DNA of 64,000 nt from Bryobacteraceae bacterium (lineage in GTDB: Bacteria; Acidobacteriota; Terriglobia; Bryobacterales; Bryobacteraceae): assembly GCA_025055455.1 (NCBI GenBank), contig JANWXD010000003.1, forward strand, positions 124,001-188,000. The letters run 5' to 3'. The notes below the pieces were generated by a model, which saw only the letters and a program-made list of their open reading frames with translations, made no database searches and was not told the DNA's origin. Below, in pieces: positions 42,370-51,150 of this stretch (position 1 is its first letter; each line of letters starts with the position of its first letter). The position numbers and the translations under genes are program-made.

Positions 42370-42981
42370 GTGGAGTTCTTCCGTCGCGCCGTCGGCGCAC
42401 CGCAGCGGCTGGCGATCCTCGCCGGCACCTTCCATCCGCCGACGGTGGCGCACATGGCCTTGGCGCGCGCCGGGCTGAGCCTGGCCGAGGAAGTGCTGCT
42501 CGTGCTTCCGCGGGAGCTGCCCCACAAGAGTTTCTCCGGCGTGGGCTTCCCCGAGCGGCTGGAGATGTTGCTGGCGGCCGCGGCTGAAGAGCCGCGGTTC
42601 TCGGTGGCGGCCAGCCGGCACGGGTTGTTTGTCGACATCGCTCGCGAATGCCGCGCCGCGTACGGCCCGGCCACGAGCCTCGTGTTCTTGTGCGGCCGTG
42701 ATGCCGCCGAGCGCTTCCTGAGCTGGGACTACGGACGGCCGGGCGCGGTCCAGAAAATGCTCGAGGAATTCGAGCTGGCTGTAGCGGATCGTCAGGGCCG
42801 CTACGCGCCGCCGCCGGAATTCGCCGGCCGCATCCGCCGGCTGCCGCTCGACGCCGGTCTGGACGAGGTCTCCGCCACGGAAGTGCGGCGCCGGATCGCG
42901 GCGGGCCAACCGTGGGAACACCTGGTGCCGGAGGCGGTCGCGCCGCTGGTGAAGCGTTACTATGGCGTGGCGGCTCAGTGA
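42370..42981 (+). CDS. nadD: Nicotinate-nucleotide adenylyltransferase-like protein
   Basis: About 203 residues from the GTG at 42370; an ATG at 42322 is open but lacks support. The nucleotidyltransferase HxxH-type loop is ILAGTFHPPTVAHMALA (about 16-32), with Thr-Val-Ala-His in place of the usual His-xx-His pattern. VFLCGRDAAERFLSW and the C-terminal VSATEVRRRIAAGQPWEHLVPEAV (ISSTxIR-like) follow the NadD pattern. It should adenylate NaMN in NAD synthesis, in line with nadA and nadE farther along the window. The altered first His leaves some doubt about NadD versus another adenylyltransferase. It is convergent with the prenyl synthase. Confidence 0.75.
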   Translation: MEFFRRAVGAPQRLAILAGTFHPPTVAHMALARAGLSLAEEVLLVLPRELPHKSFSGVGFPERLEMLLAAAAEEPRFSVAASRHGLFVDIARECRAAYGPATSLVFLCGRDAAERFLSWDYGRPGAVQKMLEEFELAVADRQGRYAPPPEFAGRIRRLPLDAGLDEVSATEVRRRIAAGQPWEHLVPEAVAPLVKRYYGVAAQ

Positions 42982-43982
42982 TCCCGCTCGGTGACCAGTT
43001 CGGTGAGGGTGTAAAGGGCGCGCTGGTACGGCGAGTCGGGAAAGTCGTTGATGAGGCCCCGGGCTGTTTCCGTAAATGCCTCCGCACGCGCCATCGCCCG
43101 TTCGACTCCCCGCCGGCGGCGGATCAAGTCCAGCACCTCGGCGAAGGGCACCCGCTCGTAGCTGTGGTCGCGAAGAATGCACTCCACACGCGCGCGCTCT
43201 TCGCGTGTGGCGCCTTGCAAGGCGTAGATCAGGGGCAAGGTCACCTTGCCCTCGCGCAGGTCGCTTCCCACCGGTTTGCCGAGCACCGTTTCGGCCGCCG
43301 TGAAATCCAGCACATCATCCACGAGCTGGAAGGCCATCCCTAGATTCCAGGCGTATTCGGCGAGCTTCTCCTGGACCGCACACTCTGCGCCCGCCGTCAG
43401 AGCGCCCAAGCGCGCGCAGGCGGAAAACAGGCTCGCCGTCTTGCGATCCACCAGATCCATGTAGTCGGCTTCCGTGACTTCCAGGGAGCCGATGCGTTCC
43501 AATTGCAGGAGCTCGCCTTCGACCATCATCTGCGTGAGGGCGATCAGGATGTCCAGCACCTGGAAATTGCGTTCGCGCAGGGCCACCTGAAAGGCCTGCA
43601 TATAGAGCCAGTCTCCGGCCAGCACGGAGGCGTGATTGCCCCAGATGACATTCGTCGACGGGCGTCCGCGGCGTGTTTGCGCGACGTCGATCACGTCGTC
43701 GTGGACGAGCGTGGCAGTGTGGATCATCTCGACCACCGCCGCCAAGCGGATCGCGCTTGGACTTCCGTTGCCGTCTCCAGCCAGTTTGGCCGCCAGCAAC
43801 AACAGAGTCGGACGTAGACGCTTGCCGCCGCTCGAGTGCAAATACCGGCTAATGGTGGTGATGGCCTTGACCGAAGCGACGGATTCCAAGCCGATTTCCG
43901 CCTCGACCCGCTGCAAGTCCTCGTGAACGAGCTCGAACAGCTCGCGCGCTCTGAGAGACTCTCCGACCCGGCCGGCCTGCAT
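42975..43982 (-). CDS. Trans-polyprenyl diphosphate synthase
   Basis: A 335-residue IspB/HepT-like prenyltransferase making the long isoprenoid diphosphate used for quinone side chains. The first Asp-rich motif is HDDVIDVAQTRRGRPS (about 93-108) and the second QLVDDVLDFTA (about 221), with GGKRLRPTLLLLAA as the IPP-binding region. Residues before the first DDxxD are bulky (MIHTATLVH), with Ala/Thr allowing longer chains; the exact length cannot be predicted. It ends a minus-strand run after tatD, 33 nt downstream of it, and overlaps the convergent nadD-like gene by 7 nt. Confidence 0.93.
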   Translation of the reverse strand: MQAGRVGESLRARELFELVHEDLQRVEAEIGLESVASVKAITTISRYLHSSGGKRLRPTLLLLAAKLAGDGNGSPSAIRLAAVVEMIHTATLVHDDVIDVAQTRRGRPSTNVIWGNHASVLAGDWLYMQAFQVALRERNFQVLDILIALTQMMVEGELLQLERIGSLEVTEADYMDLVDRKTASLFSACARLGALTAGAECAVQEKLAEYAWNLGMAFQLVDDVLDFTAAETVLGKPVGSDLREGKVTLPLIYALQGATREERARVECILRDHSYERVPFAEVLDLIRRRRGVERAMARAEAFTETARGLINDFPDSPYQRALYTLTELVTERDH

Positions 43983-44015
43983 GGAGCGGTGTGTCTGTAC
44001 GGCGACGCCTTTAGT

Positions 44016-44810
44016 TTACTGTGATCGCCCGGCGCCGGGCAAACACAGCCGCTGGAAGTTTCGCGTGGTGGTGGCGGCGAGAGCCTCCACCGGCACCTGC
44101 CGCAGGGCGGCCAGCGCGCAAGCGGTGTGCCGCAGGAAGGCCGGCTCGTTGCGCTTGCCCCGGTGGGGCACGGGCGCCAAGTAGGGAGCATCGGTTTCGA
44201 GCAGGATGCGCTCCAGCGGCGCGCTGCGGGCCGCGGCGCGCACCCGCTCCGCTTTGGGAAAGGTCACGACGCCGCCGAAGCCCAGCAGAAATCCCAGGGC
44301 CAGGGCCTGGGCGGCCTCCTCCGGTCCGCCGGAGAAGCAGTGAAAGACGCCTCCGATTCCCGTGGAGGCCCAATGCGTCTCGAGCAGGCTCACGGTCTCC
44401 TCCCAAGCCTCGCGCGTGTGGATGATGACCGGCTTGCGCGCCTCCGCAGCGAGCTGAAGCTGCTCGACGAAGACGGCGCGCTGGATCGGGCGCGGCGAGT
44501 GGTCGTAGTGATAGTCCAAACCGATTTCGCCCACCGCCACTACCTTCGGATGGGATACTAACTCGCGCATGCGCCGCCACGTTTCGGCGGTGGCTTTGCG
44601 GGCGTCGTGGGGATGAACGCCCACCGTGGCGTAGACCTGAGGGAAAGTCTCGGTCAGGCGGATGGCAGCTTCGAGATCCGGCGGGCCGTCACCGGTTCCG
44701 ATCGCCAGCAGGTGCGTTACGCCCGCTTCGAGCGCGCGGGCGATCACGGCCTCGCGATCTTTGTCGAACTGCGGGTCGTCCAGATGGCAGTGGGAGTCTA
44801 CGAGCGTCAC
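44016..44810 (-). CDS. tatD: TatD-family metal-dependent DNase
   Basis: A 264-residue TIM-barrel hydrolase. The GTG start overlaps the metG stop by 4 nt (GTGA), giving VTLVDSHCHLDDPQFD. Metal ligands: HCHLD (residues 6-8), the Glu in VGEIGLDYHYDHSP, His in VIIHTREA, His in FHCFSGG and the final Asp in LLETDAPYLAPVPHRGKRNEP. TatD proteins are 3'-5' exonucleases with roles in DNA repair and in D-Tyr or TatA turnover in some species. The metG-tatD neighbourhood is a common bacterial arrangement. Confidence 0.95.
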   Translation of the reverse strand: MTLVDSHCHLDDPQFDKDREAVIARALEAGVTHLLAIGTGDGPPDLEAAIRLTETFPQVYATVGVHPHDARKATAETWRRMRELVSHPKVVAVGEIGLDYHYDHSPRPIQRAVFVEQLQLAAEARKPVIIHTREAWEETVSLLETHWASTGIGGVFHCFSGGPEEAAQALALGFLLGFGGVVTFPKAERVRAAARSAPLERILLETDAPYLAPVPHRGKRNEPAFLRHTACALAALRQVPVEALAATTTRNFQRLCLPGAGRSQ

Positions 44811-46735
44811 TTCAGCCGCGACCCTACCGGCACCTCTTCCAAAAAGCCCGCCAGCACCGGCCGGCCGTCCTCCGCCGTGGCCGCCACCACCATGCCTTCC
44901 GAGGTGATGCCGCGCAGCTTGCGTGGTTCCAGGTTCGCCACGACCACTACCTTGCGCCCGACGAGCTCGGCGGGCCCATAGGCTCCCGCGATTCCCGCCA
45001 CGATGCTCCGCGGCTTGCCTTCGCCGACATCGACCGTCAGATGCAGCAGCTTGTCGGTTCCTTGGACCGGCTCGGCGGCGAGCACCTGACCGACCCGCAG
45101 GTCCACCTTGGCGAAATCGTCCAGGCTGATCCGCCGCTCTCCCGAGGCGGTCGGGGCCGGGGAAGGACGCGGTGCGAGCAACGCTGCCTGCCGTTCGAGC
45201 TCGCGCTCTTCCAGCGCCCGCATTTGGCGGACGGCCGCGGCCGCATCGAGGCGGGGGAAAATGGGCTCCACCGCGCCCACGCGCTGTCCAGGCGGAAGCT
45301 GGCCCCAAGCCAGGTCGTGCAGGCGAACGCCGTGCAAAGGATGCGCCATGCCGAGCTGGCTCCACAGCTTGGCCGCCGAAACGGGCAGAACCGGCGCCAA
45401 CAGAGCGGCGGCGATGCGCAGCACCTCCGCCGCGGTGTACAGCGTGTCGGCGAGGAGCGCCCGGGCCCCCGCGTCGTCTTCGCGGGCGAGGCTCCAGGGG
45501 GCGCGCTCCACCAAGTATTTGTCCGTGGCGCTCAGCAACGACCAGACCGTCTCGAGCCCGCGCGAGAAATCGAAGTTGTCGAATGCCGCGGTGGCCGACG
45601 CGATCACCTGACGGGCCAGGCCGGCGATGGCTTCGGAGCTTCCCGAGGGCGCGGGCACGGCGCCGCCCGTATATTGCCGGATCATGGTGAGCGTCCGGCT
45701 GGCGAGGTTGCCCAGACCGTTGGCCAGATCGGCGTTGTAGCGATTCACGAGCGCGTCGTAACTGAAGCTACCGTCCTGGCCGAAGACCACCTCCCGAAGC
45801 AGAAAATAGCGCAGCGCGTCCGTGCCGGCCACTTGCGCAATCGGGGTGGCGCGCACGATGTTGCCCCGCGATTTGCTCATCTTCTCCTGCTCGAACAGCA
45901 GCCAGCCGTGGGCGAAGATCTGCCGGGGCAACGGAAGACCCGCCGCCATGAGGAAAGCGGGCCAGTAAACGGCGTGGAACCGCAGAATCTCTTTCCCGAT
46001 CAGGTGCAAGTCCGCCGGCCACAGGTCTTCCCCCTCCACGGCGCTCATGTACGTCGTCAGGGCGTCGAACCAGACGTAAAAGACGTGGGCCGGTTCGTCC
46101 GGCACGGGGATTCCCCACTGGATCGTGGTCCGGCTGATGGAGAGGTCGCTGAGTCCGCGTTGCACAAAGGCGATCACCTCGTTGCGCCGCGACGCCGGCC
46201 GAATGAAATCCGGCTGTTCCTCGTAGAGTCGGAGGAGCCGGTCCCGGAAAGCCGAGAGCCGGAAAAAGAGGTTTTCTTCGGTCACCGTTTCCGTCGGTCT
46301 TCCGCACTCTGGGCAGGGATCCCCCGGCCCCGCCTCGCTGGCGTAGAGTTCGTCGAAGAAACAGTACTGGCCGGTGTAGGCGCCTTTGTGGATGTAGCCG
46401 TTGTCGCGACAGAGGGTGAACAACTGCTGGACCGCGCGGTGGTGCTGGGGATTCGACGTACGCTGGAAGCGGTCCACGGCCAGTCCCAGCACTTCCCACT
46501 GGCGCCGGAACTCGGCCGAGATCAGGTCGGTGAACTCCTGCGGAGTCTTGCCCGCAGCGCGGGCGGCGCGCTCCACTTTCTGGCCGTGTTCGTCCGTGCC
46601 GGTGGTGAGCACCACCTCGTAGCCCTGCATCTGCTTGTGCCGTTTGATGACGTCCGCCACGATGGTGGTGTAGGCATGGCCGATGTGAGGCGCCGCGTTG
46701 ACATAGTAAATCGGCGTGGTCAGATAGTATTTCAT
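44807..46735 (-). CDS. metG: Methionyl-tRNA synthetase with C-terminal tRNA-binding domain
   Basis: A 642-residue class Ia synthetase. HIGH appears as PHIGHAYTTI (about 16), a single zinc knuckle as CPECGRPTETV (about 145), and KMSKS as EKMSKSRGNIV (about 300). The anticodon-binding helical domain follows, and the last 110 residues are a Trbp111/EMAP-like domain (FAKVDLRVGQVLAAEPV to VPVGSRLK) for tRNA docking and dimerisation. The ATG overlaps the larC stop by 4 nt, and its own stop overlaps tatD by 4 nt, so translation runs through three genes. Confidence 0.97.
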   Translation of the reverse strand: MKYYLTTPIYYVNAAPHIGHAYTTIVADVIKRHKQMQGYEVVLTTGTDEHGQKVERAARAAGKTPQEFTDLISAEFRRQWEVLGLAVDRFQRTSNPQHHRAVQQLFTLCRDNGYIHKGAYTGQYCFFDELYASEAGPGDPCPECGRPTETVTEENLFFRLSAFRDRLLRLYEEQPDFIRPASRRNEVIAFVQRGLSDLSISRTTIQWGIPVPDEPAHVFYVWFDALTTYMSAVEGEDLWPADLHLIGKEILRFHAVYWPAFLMAAGLPLPRQIFAHGWLLFEQEKMSKSRGNIVRATPIAQVAGTDALRYFLLREVVFGQDGSFSYDALVNRYNADLANGLGNLASRTLTMIRQYTGGAVPAPSGSSEAIAGLARQVIASATAAFDNFDFSRGLETVWSLLSATDKYLVERAPWSLAREDDAGARALLADTLYTAAEVLRIAAALLAPVLPVSAAKLWSQLGMAHPLHGVRLHDLAWGQLPPGQRVGAVEPIFPRLDAAAAVRQMRALEERELERQAALLAPRPSPAPTASGERRISLDDFAKVDLRVGQVLAAEPVQGTDKLLHLTVDVGEGKPRSIVAGIAGAYGPAELVGRKVVVVANLEPRKLRGITSEGMVVAATAEDGRPVLAGFLEEVPVGSRLK

Positions 46736-47886
46736 CGTTGCGTTTTCAAGTAGGTGAAACTGGCTTCGGCGAGCACCTCCTTGAGGGGCACGCCGGCTTC
46801 CCGCGCCAGGCGCTGGCAATCGTCGTACTCCGGCGCCCAGCTGCTTTCCCCGACCTTGATTCGGACTCTGCCATACCGTGTCTCCACCTCCACCCAGCGG
46901 CGCTCCTGCACGCGGCGTTCGGCGTGCCACCACCGCAGGCCGAGCGTGGTGGTCTCGGCGAACAGAATGCTCGCCAGCCGCTCCCGGTCCTCCGGCCGGG
47001 CCACCACCTGGATCAAGGTTCCGGGGCGGCCTTTTTTCATCTGCAAGGGCGCGAGCGTCACATCGAGGGCCCCGCCCTCGAAGAGCCGCTCGGTGGCGTA
47101 GGCGAGCACTTGCGGACTAGCGTCGTCGAGGTTGGCTTCGATCACGCACACCGTGGCGGCTTCCGTGGCGCCCGACGCCTCGCCGACAATCACCCGCAGC
47201 ACATTGGCCTGCTGCGGAAAGTCCCGCTCGCCGGCCCCATAGCCTGTCTGCGAGATCCGCAGGGGCGGCATGGGGCCGAACTCGCAGGCCAGCGTCACCG
47301 CCAGCGCCGCCCCGGTGGGCGTCGTGAGCTCTGCCGCCGGGCCCTGGGCATAGACGGGCTTGCCCCGAAGAAGTTCCGCCGTGGCGGGGGCTGGGACAGG
47401 CAGCGTCCCATGCTCGGTTTGGACGGTGCCACTGCCCACATTGACGGCCGAGCAGTGCACGGCTTCCACTCCCAACAGCTCCAAGCCGAGGCAGGCGCCC
47501 ACGATATCCGAGATCGAATCCACGGCGCCCACTTCGTGGAAATGAACTTTTTCGATCGGCAGGCCGTGGATCTTGGCCTCGGCTTGTCCCAAATTCTGAA
47601 ATACGGCTGCGGCGTTGCGGCGAACGCGCTCCGGCAGCCCGGAGCGCTCGATCAGATCCAGGATTTGGTGCAGGTGGCGGTGGTTGGCCGACCGGCCTCC
47701 CCTCACGTGAAACTTGGTGGCGGCGATTCCGGCGCGGCGGGTGCGAGTAAATTCATAGGAAGCCTCGAGTCCGAGGCCCCGGAGCCCTTCGAGCAGAGCC
47801 TCCGGCGGGGCGCCCGCGTCCGCCAGAGCGCCCACCAACATGTCGCCGCTGATTCCCGAAAACGCGTCCAAATAGCAAATCTTCAT
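46732..47886 (-). CDS. larC: Nickel-pincer cofactor biosynthesis protein LarC
   Basis: A 384-residue protein that inserts nickel into the pyridinium dithiocarboxylate cofactor of lactate racemase. It starts MKICYLDAFSGISGDMLVGALADAG and has the His-rich stretch RSANHRHLHQILDLI, then KVHFHEVGAVDSISDIVG, the TTPTGAALAV block and the C-terminal VIEANLDDASPQVLAYA. In several Firmicutes larC needs a programmed frameshift; here the two halves form one continuous frame. It is coupled to sir2 upstream and metG downstream by 4-nt overlaps. No larA, larB or larE is in the window. Confidence 0.92.
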   Translation of the reverse strand: MKICYLDAFSGISGDMLVGALADAGAPPEALLEGLRGLGLEASYEFTRTRRAGIAATKFHVRGGRSANHRHLHQILDLIERSGLPERVRRNAAAVFQNLGQAEAKIHGLPIEKVHFHEVGAVDSISDIVGACLGLELLGVEAVHCSAVNVGSGTVQTEHGTLPVPAPATAELLRGKPVYAQGPAAELTTPTGAALAVTLACEFGPMPPLRISQTGYGAGERDFPQQANVLRVIVGEASGATEAATVCVIEANLDDASPQVLAYATERLFEGGALDVTLAPLQMKKGRPGTLIQVVARPEDRERLASILFAETTTLGLRWWHAERRVQERRWVEVETRYGRVRIKVGESSWAPEYDDCQRLAREAGVPLKEVLAEASFTYLKTQR

Positions 47887-48593
47887 TCGAGCAACCGAGG
47901 CAGCAGTTCCGCCGCCTTGCCGCGAAGCGAGCAGTCCGACAGTGCGGAAAGCGGCGTTTCTTCGAGGTTGACTTCGATAAGGCGGGCGCCGGCGCCTCGC
48001 GCCAGGGGCGCCAGTTCCGCCGCGGGGTACACCAGCGCGGACGTGCCCACCACCAGCATCAACTCGGCCGAACGCGCCGCGGCTTCGGCTTGCCTCCAAG
48101 CGCTGTCGGGCAGCGGCTCTCCGAACCAGACCACGTCGGGGCGCAACAGCCCGCCGCAGCGGCACCGAGGCGGCAGTTGCGGAAGCGGAGCCCGCTCGTC
48201 GCGGTCGGCGGCGCCGCAGGCCGTGCAGCGCACCCTCCAGATGTCGCCGTGGAGTTTGACCACGCGGCGGCTACCAGCCCGCTCGTGCAATCCGTCCACG
48301 TTCTGCGTGACGAGCAAAAACTTCTCCTTCCGGCGTTCCAGTTCCGCCAAGGCTCGATGCCCCTCGTTGGGTTGGGCGCGCCGGATCAAAGCGCGCCGCC
48401 AGTCGTACCACTGCCAGACGAGCTCGGGGTCCCGCGCGAACGCCTCGGGGGTTGCCAGATCCTCCGGTCGGTAATTTCTCCACAAACCGCCCGGACCGCG
48501 AAAGGTGGGCACGCCGCTCTCTGCCGAGATTCCCGCGCCGGTGAGCACCACGACGGAGGCAGCGTCACGCAGCCACTTCCGCGCCTGCTGCAC
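47883..48593 (-). CDS. Sir2-family NAD-dependent protein deacylase
   Basis: A 236-residue class III sirtuin (CobB/SIRT5-like), GTG start. Motifs: VVVLTGAGISAESGVPTFRG (NAD site, about 14-33), the YDWRR Tyr-xx-Arg pair (about 63-67) that in SIRT5 and CobB favours succinyl or malonyl lysine, LVTQNVDGLHERAG, the catalytic His in VVKLHGDIWRV, a zinc site CTAC with CRCGG, and the GTSALVYPAAEL C-terminus. It starts the run sir2-larC-metG-tatD and is divergent from the MOT1-type transporter. Confidence 0.95.
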   Translation of the reverse strand: MQQARKWLRDAASVVVLTGAGISAESGVPTFRGPGGLWRNYRPEDLATPEAFARDPELVWQWYDWRRALIRRAQPNEGHRALAELERRKEKFLLVTQNVDGLHERAGSRRVVKLHGDIWRVRCTACGAADRDERAPLPQLPPRCRCGGLLRPDVVWFGEPLPDSAWRQAEAAARSAELMLVVGTSALVYPAAELAPLARGAGARLIEVNLEETPLSALSDCSLRGKAAELLPRLLE

Positions 48594-48660
48594 AGATTAC
48601 CATGGTACTTGAGTTGCGCCACGCCGCGCCGATCCACGCCGCCTTGTGAGGAGCACCGAC

Positions 48661-49836
48661 TTGGACGCCGCCACGGCCGTCGCCTCGGCCCGAAAACCCC
48701 CCCTGCGCTTCGGCCGCAACGAGTGGTCGGGCGCCTTCGGCGACCTGGGCACCGACCTGCCGCTGCTCGTAGGGATCATTCTCGCGGCTCGCCTGGACGC
48801 GGCCAGTGCGCTCATCCTGTTCGGCCTGATGCAGGTCCTCACCGGTGTGCTCTACCGGATGCCGATGCCGGTGCAGCCGCTCAAGGCCATGGCCGCCTTG
48901 GTGATCGCGCAAAAGCTGCCGGGGAATTTGTTGCTCGGGGGCGGACTGGCGATCGGCTCGGCGATGCTCGTGCTATCAGCGACGGGTTGGATCGAGTGGT
49001 TGGCCCGCGTGGTGCCCAAATCGGTCGTGCGCGGCATCCAACTCGGACTGGGTTTACAGCTGGCGGGGATCGCGCTGCGGGAATACATGCGCGCGGACGG
49101 TCCGGCCGGCCTGATCTTGGCGGCGGCAGGTTTTGCGTTGACCGTGGCTTTGATCGGTCGGCGGCGGGTCCCGGCGGCGGTGATTCTGATTGTCATCGGC
49201 GCGGCGTACGCACTGACGTTCAAGCTCGGAGCGGGCATCTTCGGGCAAGCCTTCGGCTTCCGGCTCCCGGTGCTCCACCTGCCGGCGCTCTCCGATATCT
49301 GGACCGGCTTTCTCCGGCTGGCCCTGCCGCAACTGCCGCTTTCGATCGCCAACTCGGTGCTGGCCACCCGCCAGCTTGTCGAAGACTTCTTCCCGGAGCG
49401 AGCTCTCAGCGCGCGGCGCATCGGTTTGACGTACTCTGCCATGAATCTGATCAACCCCTGGTTCGGCGGCGTACCCACCTGTCATGGGTCAGGGGGCTTG
49501 GCGGGCCACTACGCCTTTGGGGGACGTACGGGCGGGTCCGTGGTGATCTACGGTGGTCTCTACTTGGTGCTCGGTTTGTTCTTCAGCCGTGGCTTCGATC
49601 GAGTGATCCAAGTTTTCCCACTGCCCGTGTTGGGCGTTCTGTTGCTGTTCGAGGGACTCACCATGGCGGCTCTGGTGCGGGATCTTGGCCCGGACCGTCC
49701 CTCGTTCACGATCGCCGTGCTGGTGGGCTTGGTGAGCGTTTACCTGCCTTACGGTTACGTGATGGGCTTGTTGGGCGGGACGGCGTTGGCGGCCTTGTCC
49801 CGGCGTGGTTGGATCCGGCTGGGTGTGGATGCCTAA
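48661..49836 (+). CDS. MOT1-type molybdate/sulfate transporter
   Basis: About 391 residues with 10-12 TM segments. I favour the TTG at 48661, which has GAGGAG 8 nt upstream; a GTG at 48646 is an in-frame alternative. Hallmarks of the MOT1 family are GAFGDLGTDLPLLVG (TM1), MPMPVQPLKAMAAL (about 70) and GVPTCHGSGGLAGHYAFGGRTGG (about 280). In plants and algae this family imports molybdate with high affinity; bacterial members are less studied. moaA, for molybdopterin, is farther down the window, so a molybdenum role would fit. Confidence 0.88.
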   Translation: MDAATAVASARKPPLRFGRNEWSGAFGDLGTDLPLLVGIILAARLDAASALILFGLMQVLTGVLYRMPMPVQPLKAMAALVIAQKLPGNLLLGGGLAIGSAMLVLSATGWIEWLARVVPKSVVRGIQLGLGLQLAGIALREYMRADGPAGLILAAAGFALTVALIGRRRVPAAVILIVIGAAYALTFKLGAGIFGQAFGFRLPVLHLPALSDIWTGFLRLALPQLPLSIANSVLATRQLVEDFFPERALSARRIGLTYSAMNLINPWFGGVPTCHGSGGLAGHYAFGGRTGGSVVIYGGLYLVLGLFFSRGFDRVIQVFPLPVLGVLLLFEGLTMAALVRDLGPDRPSFTIAVLVGLVSVYLPYGYVMGLLGGTALAALSRRGWIRLGVDA

Positions 49837-49927
49837 GCCGCTCTGGCTCTGTCCCGGCCGCGCTGCCAACGACTCGTCGCTTCGCCGGTTCTAAAGGTAG
49901 CGCCTCCAGGCCGCGCGGGCGCAGCAT

Positions 49928-49956
49928 TTGACGCCTTCTCGACCCCTCTGTTAGAT
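49928..49956 (+). promoter_or_regulatory. Sigma-70-type promoter of the gcv operon
   Basis: TTGACG (49928-49933) and TTAGAT (49951-49956) are separated by 17 nt. The -10 box ends 10 nt before the gcvT ATG and there is no ribosome site, so the mRNA would be leaderless or carry only a few leader bases. No glycine riboswitch is seen in the 130 nt before gcvT. Confidence 0.6.
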
Positions 49957-49966
49957 TGGCGGTTTC

Positions 49967-51070
49967 ATGACTCGGCCCGCCGCGTGGAAGCGCTCGCCGC
50001 TCGATGCTGTTCATCGCCGCTTGGGCGCCCGCATGACCACTTTCGGTGGCTGGGAAATGCCCCTCTATTACTCGAGCATCGTCGAGGAACACCATGCGGT
50101 GCGCCGAAGTGTGGGTTTGTTCGACGTCAGCCACATGGGTGAAATCGAGATCCGCGGGCCGGAGGCCCTGGCCTTGGTCAGCTTCGTCACCACCAACGCG
50201 CCGGAGCGCCTCTCCGACGGGCAAGCGCAGTATTCCGCCCTGCTCTACCCCCACGGCGGTTTCGTGGATGACATCCTAGTGCATCGGGTGAAACGCGATC
50301 ATTTCTTCCTCTGCGTCAATGCAGCGAATCAAGAGAAAGACTATGAACACATCCGGGCCGCCAACCGGTGGAACGCCTCGGTAGAGTTTGCTTCCGAACG
50401 ATACGCCCAACTGGCGTTGCAGGGCCCCAATGCGCCGGCGGTGCTCCAGAAGCTTACCGCGACCGACTTGTCCACGGTCCGTTATTACCGTTTCGTGGAC
50501 GGTGAAGTCTGTGGGATCGCAGCCCGCATCGCGCGCACGGGTTATACGGGCGAGGATGGCTTCGAGCTGTACCTGGCGCCGGACCACGCAACGACAGTCT
50601 GGGACCGGCTGATGGATGCCGGCCAGGCGTTTCAGATCCGTCCCTGCGGCCTGGGAGCCCGCAACACCTTGCGGCTGGAGGCGAAAATGGCTCTTTACGG
50701 TCACGAAATTGACGCCTCCACCACGCCGTGGGAGGCGGATCTGGCCTGGATCGTGAAGATGGAAAAACCCGAGTTTCTCGGCCGGCAAGCTTTGGAGCGC
50801 CAGCAGCGCCAAGGTCTCCGGCGCAAACTGGCCGGTTTCGAAATGCGTGGACGGGGCATCGGGCGCGACGGGTATCTGGTTCGCGCCGGCGGGCGTCCCT
50901 GCGGCTGGGTGACCAGCGGCGGACCGTCGCCGACCCTTGGCAAGAACATCGGCCTGTGCTATCTGCCGCCTGATCTGGCGTCGCCCGGGCGCGACATCGA
51001 AGTCATGATTCGCGGCGAGCCGGTGCCCGCGATCACGGTTCCTACCCCATTTTATAAGAGAATACAATGA
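49967..51070 (+). CDS. gcvT: Aminomethyltransferase (glycine cleavage T protein)
   Basis: A 367-residue tetrahydrofolate enzyme that takes the aminomethyl group from GcvH and releases ammonia and methylene-THF. Blocks: LGARMTTFGGWEMPLYYSS (about 17-35), FDVSHMGEIEIRG with the catalytic Asp region, QLALQGPNAPAVLQKL, RTGYTGEDGFELYLAP and LGARNTLRLEAKMALYGHE. The C-terminal barrel ends with YKRIQ. The first gene of the complete four-gene gcv operon; its end overlaps gcvH by 4 nt. Its last bases belong to an AT-rich patch. Confidence 0.97.
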   Translation: MTRPAAWKRSPLDAVHRRLGARMTTFGGWEMPLYYSSIVEEHHAVRRSVGLFDVSHMGEIEIRGPEALALVSFVTTNAPERLSDGQAQYSALLYPHGGFVDDILVHRVKRDHFFLCVNAANQEKDYEHIRAANRWNASVEFASERYAQLALQGPNAPAVLQKLTATDLSTVRYYRFVDGEVCGIAARIARTGYTGEDGFELYLAPDHATTVWDRLMDAGQAFQIRPCGLGARNTLRLEAKMALYGHEIDASTTPWEADLAWIVKMEKPEFLGRQALERQQRQGLRRKLAGFEMRGRGIGRDGYLVRAGGRPCGWVTSGGPSPTLGKNIGLCYLPPDLASPGRDIEVMIRGEPVPAITVPTPFYKRIQ

Positions 51071-51150
51071 GCATATATCCAGAGAATTACTTATATACAA
51101 AAGACCACGAATGGGTTCTTATTCAAAACGACACAGGAACTGTCGGCATT
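51045..51150 (+). other. AT-rich patch over the gcvT-gcvH junction
   Basis: In 51061-51150 I counted 32 G+C of 90 (36%), and 19 of 60 (32%) in 51061-51120, against 35 of 60 (58%) in 51181-51240 and still higher in most neighbours. The codons used (ATA, TTA, TAT, ACA, AAA) are rare elsewhere in the window. The patch covers the start codon and first 28 or so codons of gcvH. Confidence 0.85.

Noticed and set aside
46732-47886. Programmed frameshift splitting larC
   Set aside because: The gene is one uninterrupted frame from MKICYLDAF to its stop.
49837-49966. Glycine riboswitch before gcvT
   Set aside because: No tandem aptamer-like pattern is visible and the predicted transcript starts within a few bases of the ATG.
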